A stretch of 9,340 nucleotides of DNA, taken from the NCBI GenBank assembly GCA_007118765.1, contig SKQZ01000355.1, positions 1 through 9,340 of the forward strand. The letters run 5' to 3'. The notes below the pieces were generated by a model. It was not told the origin of the DNA. It made no database searches and saw nothing but the letters and a program-made list of their open reading frames with translations. The stretch is from Candidatus Hydrogenedentota bacterium (lineage in GTDB: Bacteria > Hydrogenedentota > Hydrogenedentia > Hydrogenedentales > CAITNO01). Every line of letters starts with the position of its first letter. Position 1 is the first letter of the stretch. The position numbers were made by a program, and so were the translations under genes. Of this stretch, positions 6,259 through 9,340 are shown in pieces.

Positions 6259-7122
6259 TTAACGCCGGTCTTGTTGCGTCATGCCAACAATCGGCTTGTA
6301 TGTGTCGAAAAGGCTGTTGTCTTCGGGGCCGAACCAACCAATGTTCCACCGGGCATTGGACGCGCCGTATATGTTGGTATCCGGCGCCCACGCAAAACGC
6401 TCGTTGCTGATGTGCCCGTCACACCATACCACGTTGGCGCGGCCGTAATGCCGGAAGTGTATGGAAGGCGAATTCTGACCGCTTTCCTTGCCGCGTGGAT
6501 GGGCGTAAGACACAGGCCGCGGCGGCTCAATGAAACTGTATTCCACCAGCCGTCCCTGCTGCGGCATGGCGGCATCGGCAAACATGATGGTGCGCGAGGG
6601 ATTGGCAATGCGGCTGTCCGGCATGCCCTGACGCACGGCACGCACCGGATCCTCCATCACCGACAGCATGGAGCCTACATAGGCCATGTTGTAGCCGTAA
6701 CCGCCCGCACCCGCTTCAAACGTGTTGGCTGTCGGATCGTGCCCGGTATACTCAAAGAACACGGGACATTCGCGCACCCGTCCGTCGGGCAGATACTCAA
6801 ACAACGGCCCCTTTTCAGGCTCGAACGGCGTGATCTGGTTGGGCGTTTCCCGGGCGCCGTGCCACCGATGGCGTCCGCCAAAGTGGTCCGGCTCCACGCC
6901 GGGCAGCATGAAATCAAACATGTCCGCCGCCGCGGGTACATAATGGCCGTTGTGCTCTGACGCATACATGGTGTTTGCCAGGTATAACTGACGCAGATTG
7001 TTGATGCACTGCGCTGATCGCGCCTGGGCACGGGCGCGGCTGAGCGCGGGCAATAACAACGCCGCCAACACGCCGATGATGGCGATGACCACAAGCAGCT
7101 CGATAAGCGTGAAGCCGCCCAT
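6259..7122 (-). other. Prepilin-type module (possible independent gene) within the fusion
   Basis: From an in-frame ATG at 7122-7120 the sequence reads as a complete 287-aa prepilin-type protein: MGG|FTLIELL, hydrophobic helix, then ARAQARSAQCINNLRQLYLAN and the H-X9-DG end typical of PVC pilin-like (pseudopilin) proteins. No stop separates it from the upstream surface protein. The Arg cluster that a prepilin leader needs is supplied by the upstream RRRR. An earlier in-frame ATG at 7173 would give a more normal 20-residue leader with that cluster. Upstream of either ATG only weak purine-rich sequence (GAAGAAG before 7122) is seen, not a clear ribosome site. It may be a true fusion, an internal translation start, or a lost stop codon. 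Confidence 0.55.
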
Positions 7123-9297
7123 CCGTCTTCTTCGTCCGGTGTGCGTCCCGCTGTTCGTTTTCAGCAGCAACATGCCCATGCTTGCCAACAACACCGCCAA
7201 CACCATCATAGCCGCCGTGCGCAACGGCATGGCAACAACATCGAACACAAACGTGTCATCGCCAACAAGATGGATGCAATCAGCATCCGCATACAAACGT
7301 ATCCGAACTGTGGCGGTATCGTCCGTTTTATCCTCCCCATCCGCCAGAACGGAAAAGTACAGCCTGCCCTGCGTGGTGTGCAGTTGGTGTCCCGGCAATG
7401 CAGGCGCCATGTCGGTGCTCACACACCGACCGCCCTCCACCACGATGGTGACATGCCGCCCATCTTCAAGCACGTTGTCGTGCATGTCCCGCAACATATC
7501 CGTTGTAAAATGGATGGGTCCGGGCGCGGTGGCGTTTGGATTTAACGGCGTGATCGCCACGGGACCGGCGGGCATGCCCGCGACAAAGGGGTAGGCGGTC
7601 TGGCCCACCACCGTTTCATCAAGGGAGGCAATACGCACGGTTGCCTGCCCCGCGGTGGTGGTGGCACGCAATGCCACCGCAATGGCGCTTTCCGCCGAGG
7701 CGGCAACCTGTGTTCCCGGCGTGTCGGGCGCCGCATCGGGCGTGACCACCGTGGCAAGATAGTCAGGGGTTACCGTTACCGTAAACAACATGCCTTCGGG
7801 CGCGGGCGTGTCATCGGGCAACATAATGGGTTCTGAGGAAATGAGCGCCTCTGCTTCGCCGTCGGCCACAACACCGTCCTCCGGCGTGGCCAGCAGGGTA
7901 ATGACGCTCATGCCCGGCGTTTCATCCCCAATGCCCGGTTCGGAAGCCAACACAAACAGACCGGGATAGCGCGAACGAAAGGTCAGTTCATTGCTCACGA
8001 GGTCGCGTTCGATGGACGAAATGCCGTCCCGTGTGTAGGCGTCGCCGTCAAAGCGAAAAGGCTCCAGCTTGCGCTCGTTCAGGTTTTCAATCTCTGCGGC
8101 GGTGTAGGCAATGGTGAATGCCGCGTCCTGAATCTGGGTCGTCTGAAAATCGGATGCCGCCGCAATAAACGCGCGACATGCGCCGCTCATAATCAAGCCG
8201 TCCGGCGCCTCTCCGGGCGGCGCCGTTGCCTGTGCATCAATATCCACAGCACAATTGCGCTCGCGCTGACCCGTGCGCGGTCCGGCAGAATAAAAGGCAA
8301 TGCGATTGCCGTCGGCGTCGCTTGCTTCGCCCAGCAGTGTGCCCGCGGGGCTGCCGCCGTATTCGATGGGCCGCTCCAAAGGCAACACCGTGCTCTCCGG
8401 TCGGTTCGGGTCGGTGCCGGCCACGCGCACCTCGTAGGCGTCCAGGATGCCGTCATCATCGCTGTCAATATCCGGCGCAACAGCCGCCACCGCCACAATC
8501 TCGGGCGTGATATAGCCGAAAGGTTCCACATGGTCGTTGATAAACGCGCTGATGCGGATAAAGTGAATACGCTCCAAATTCGCGGGATTCCCGTCATCAT
8601 CCACCGCCCATGAAATGTCGAATGCGTCCCCGCCGCCACTGCCGGGCGTCAGCCCCACCGTGTACGGGTCGTCCGGCCGCATGTAGTTGTCCAGGTATTC
8701 CGGCAGTGTGGGCGACAACCCCGCATACCCCCAGTCATACTCCGTGCCGTCCGTGTTCGGATTGGCCACAATGCCCGCCAGCGGGGGATCGGGATTGGGA
8801 ATGCCTTCGGGCAATATGGAGCGGTCAAGATTGCGGCTGCCGGGAATCACATACCACGGATCATCGGGGATGCCGTTGCCGTTTACGTCTTCGCTGATCT
8901 CCACCAGCGCAGGCTCCACCCACCGAAGATTCGGATCGCCGCCCACCCAGAAGGAATTGGTGTAGATAATGAAATCGAAACCGCCGGGATTGTTCGGGTC
9001 GTTTTCGATGGGCGTGTTGAATTTGAGGGTAATGTAACTGCCCGGATCAGCGCCGGGACGACCAATGGAATAGACACTGGACTGATCCGCGGCATACACG
9101 CCGCCCCCCACCGGCTTGCCCAGCGTCTTATAGGGATCAGTGAACCCCGGCACGGGATCAATGGCGTGATACGACACCACCGCATCCGCCCACGGCGTAT
9201 CTTGGGCGTATGTTGCCGTCGCCCATAAGGCAAGCAACAGGCACCCGACGCCGGTGAATAACCGCCGTGCCATGTCTATTGTTTTTCTTTCGCGCAC
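6259..9297 (-). CDS. Secreted Ca2+-motif surface protein fused to a prepilin-type H-X9-DG protein
   Basis: A 1012-aa reading frame that looks like two proteins joined. It starts with a Sec signal peptide (about 9-31, ending ATYAQ). Next comes a surface domain (about 35-275), Gly/Pro/Asp-rich with a Ca2+-like DVNGNGIPDD (137-146), and a thrombospondin type 3-like DIDSDDDGILD (276-286). Beta-sandwich-like segments follow: around 390-455 (FTIAYTAAEIENL, then FDGDAYT) and 475-560, Ig/invasin-like. A hydrophobic helix (689-713) and RRRR (722-725) resemble a C-terminal sorting tail. Immediately after stands a prepilin N-terminus, GFTLIELLVVIAIIGVLAAL, with cleavage after G728 and Glu5 at E733. It ends in H950-X9-D960-G961 (HYGRANVVWCDG). 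The start is GTG 9297, with GGAG (9307-9304) 6 nt upstream; GTG 9309 and ATG 9273 are alternatives. The substrate and assembly role are unknown. Confidence 0.8.
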   Translation of the reverse strand: MRERKTIDMARRLFTGVGCLLLALWATATYAQDTPWADAVVSYHAIDPVPGFTDPYKTLGKPVGGGVYAADQSSVYSIGRPGADPGSYITLKFNTPIENDPNNPGGFDFIIYTNSFWVGGDPNLRWVEPALVEISEDVNGNGIPDDPWYVIPGSRNLDRSILPEGIPNPDPPLAGIVANPNTDGTEYDWGYAGLSPTLPEYLDNYMRPDDPYTVGLTPGSGGGDAFDISWAVDDDGNPANLERIHFIRISAFINDHVEPFGYITPEIVAVAAVAPDIDSDDDGILDAYEVRVAGTDPNRPESTVLPLERPIEYGGSPAGTLLGEASDADGNRIAFYSAGPRTGQRERNCAVDIDAQATAPPGEAPDGLIMSGACRAFIAAASDFQTTQIQDAAFTIAYTAAEIENLNERKLEPFRFDGDAYTRDGISSIERDLVSNELTFRSRYPGLFVLASEPGIGDETPGMSVITLLATPEDGVVADGEAEALISSEPIMLPDDTPAPEGMLFTVTVTPDYLATVVTPDAAPDTPGTQVAASAESAIAVALRATTTAGQATVRIASLDETVVGQTAYPFVAGMPAGPVAITPLNPNATAPGPIHFTTDMLRDMHDNVLEDGRHVTIVVEGGRCVSTDMAPALPGHQLHTTQGRLYFSVLADGEDKTDDTATVRIRLYADADCIHLVGDDTFVFDVVAMPLRTAAMMVLAVLLASMGMLLLKTNSGTHTGRRRRMGGFTLIELLVVIAIIGVLAALLLPALSRARAQARSAQCINNLRQLYLANTMYASEHNGHYVPAAADMFDFMLPGVEPDHFGGRHRWHGARETPNQITPFEPEKGPLFEYLPDGRVRECPVFFEYTGHDPTANTFEAGAGGYGYNMAYVGSMLSVMEDPVRAVRQGMPDSRIANPSRTIMFADAAMPQQGRLVEYSFIEPPRPVSYAHPRGKESGQNSPSIHFRHYGRANVVWCDGHISNERFAWAPDTNIYGASNARWNIGWFGPEDNSLFDTYKPIVGMTQQDRR

Positions 9298-9340
9298 GCT
9301 TTTCTCCACAAAACAGTACGGATATGCCGCATACCTTTAG
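9298..9340 (-). promoter_or_regulatory. Upstream region of the surface/prepilin gene
   Basis: It contains the GGAG ribosome site (9307-9304) that decides the start at 9297. The remaining ~33 bases show no convincing -10/-35 pair, so the promoter probably lies beyond the window edge. Confidence 0.4.

Noticed and set aside
6243..6285. Inverted arms GGCATG (6243-6248) and CATGCC (6280-6285) spanning the convergent stops.
   Set aside because: Only 6 bp with a 31-nt loop and no T-run on either side; not a believable terminator.

Overview
The window looks like chromosomal DNA from a Gram-negative, PVC-like lineage (Planctomycetes/Lentisphaerae/Verrucomicrobia, or a neighbour such as Hydrogenedentes). 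The main clue is a prepilin-type protein with a GFTLIE cleavage motif at one end and a C-terminal H-X9-DG motif, an arrangement known chiefly from those groups. G+C is moderately high and codon use is similar throughout. I see no transposase, tRNA, rRNA, CRISPR array or clear mobile-element border.

Layout. Positions 1-1039 (minus strand) hold the first ~36 codons of an unidentified Pro/Ala-rich protein and, just upstream of it with a 2-nt gap, a MinD/FleN-type P-loop ATPase. Positions 1040-1574 form a divergent regulatory region. It has several small inverted repeats, a plausible sigma70 promoter on the plus strand (TATAAT at 1210-1215), and a possible His-rich small ORF (1270-1584). A plus-strand operon-like chain follows: an APC-superfamily amino-acid permease fused to a fructose/mannitol-type PTS EIIA domain (1575-3446), a possible 25-codon ORF overlapping its stop by ATGA (3443-3520), and a type II (Ca2+-ATPase-like) P-type cation ATPase (3531-6239). 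Only 19 nt separate it from a convergent minus-strand gene (6259-9297). That gene encodes a large secreted, Ca2+-motif-bearing surface protein whose C-terminal membrane/Arg tail reads straight into a complete prepilin-like H-X9-DG protein.

How the genes may work together. The plus-strand genes are compactly arranged and probably co-transcribed. They would join solute uptake that can be controlled by PTS phosphorylation to cation pumping. The pump keeps every catalytic motif of P-type ATPases but lacks most acidic ion-binding residues of SERCA, so its ion is uncertain. The ATPase/unknown pair and the surface/prepilin fusion appear to be separate transcription units. The features most deserving follow-up are the permease-EIIA fusion, the surface protein-prepilin fusion, the altered ion site of the P-type ATPase, and the two small ORFs that fill the operon's gaps.
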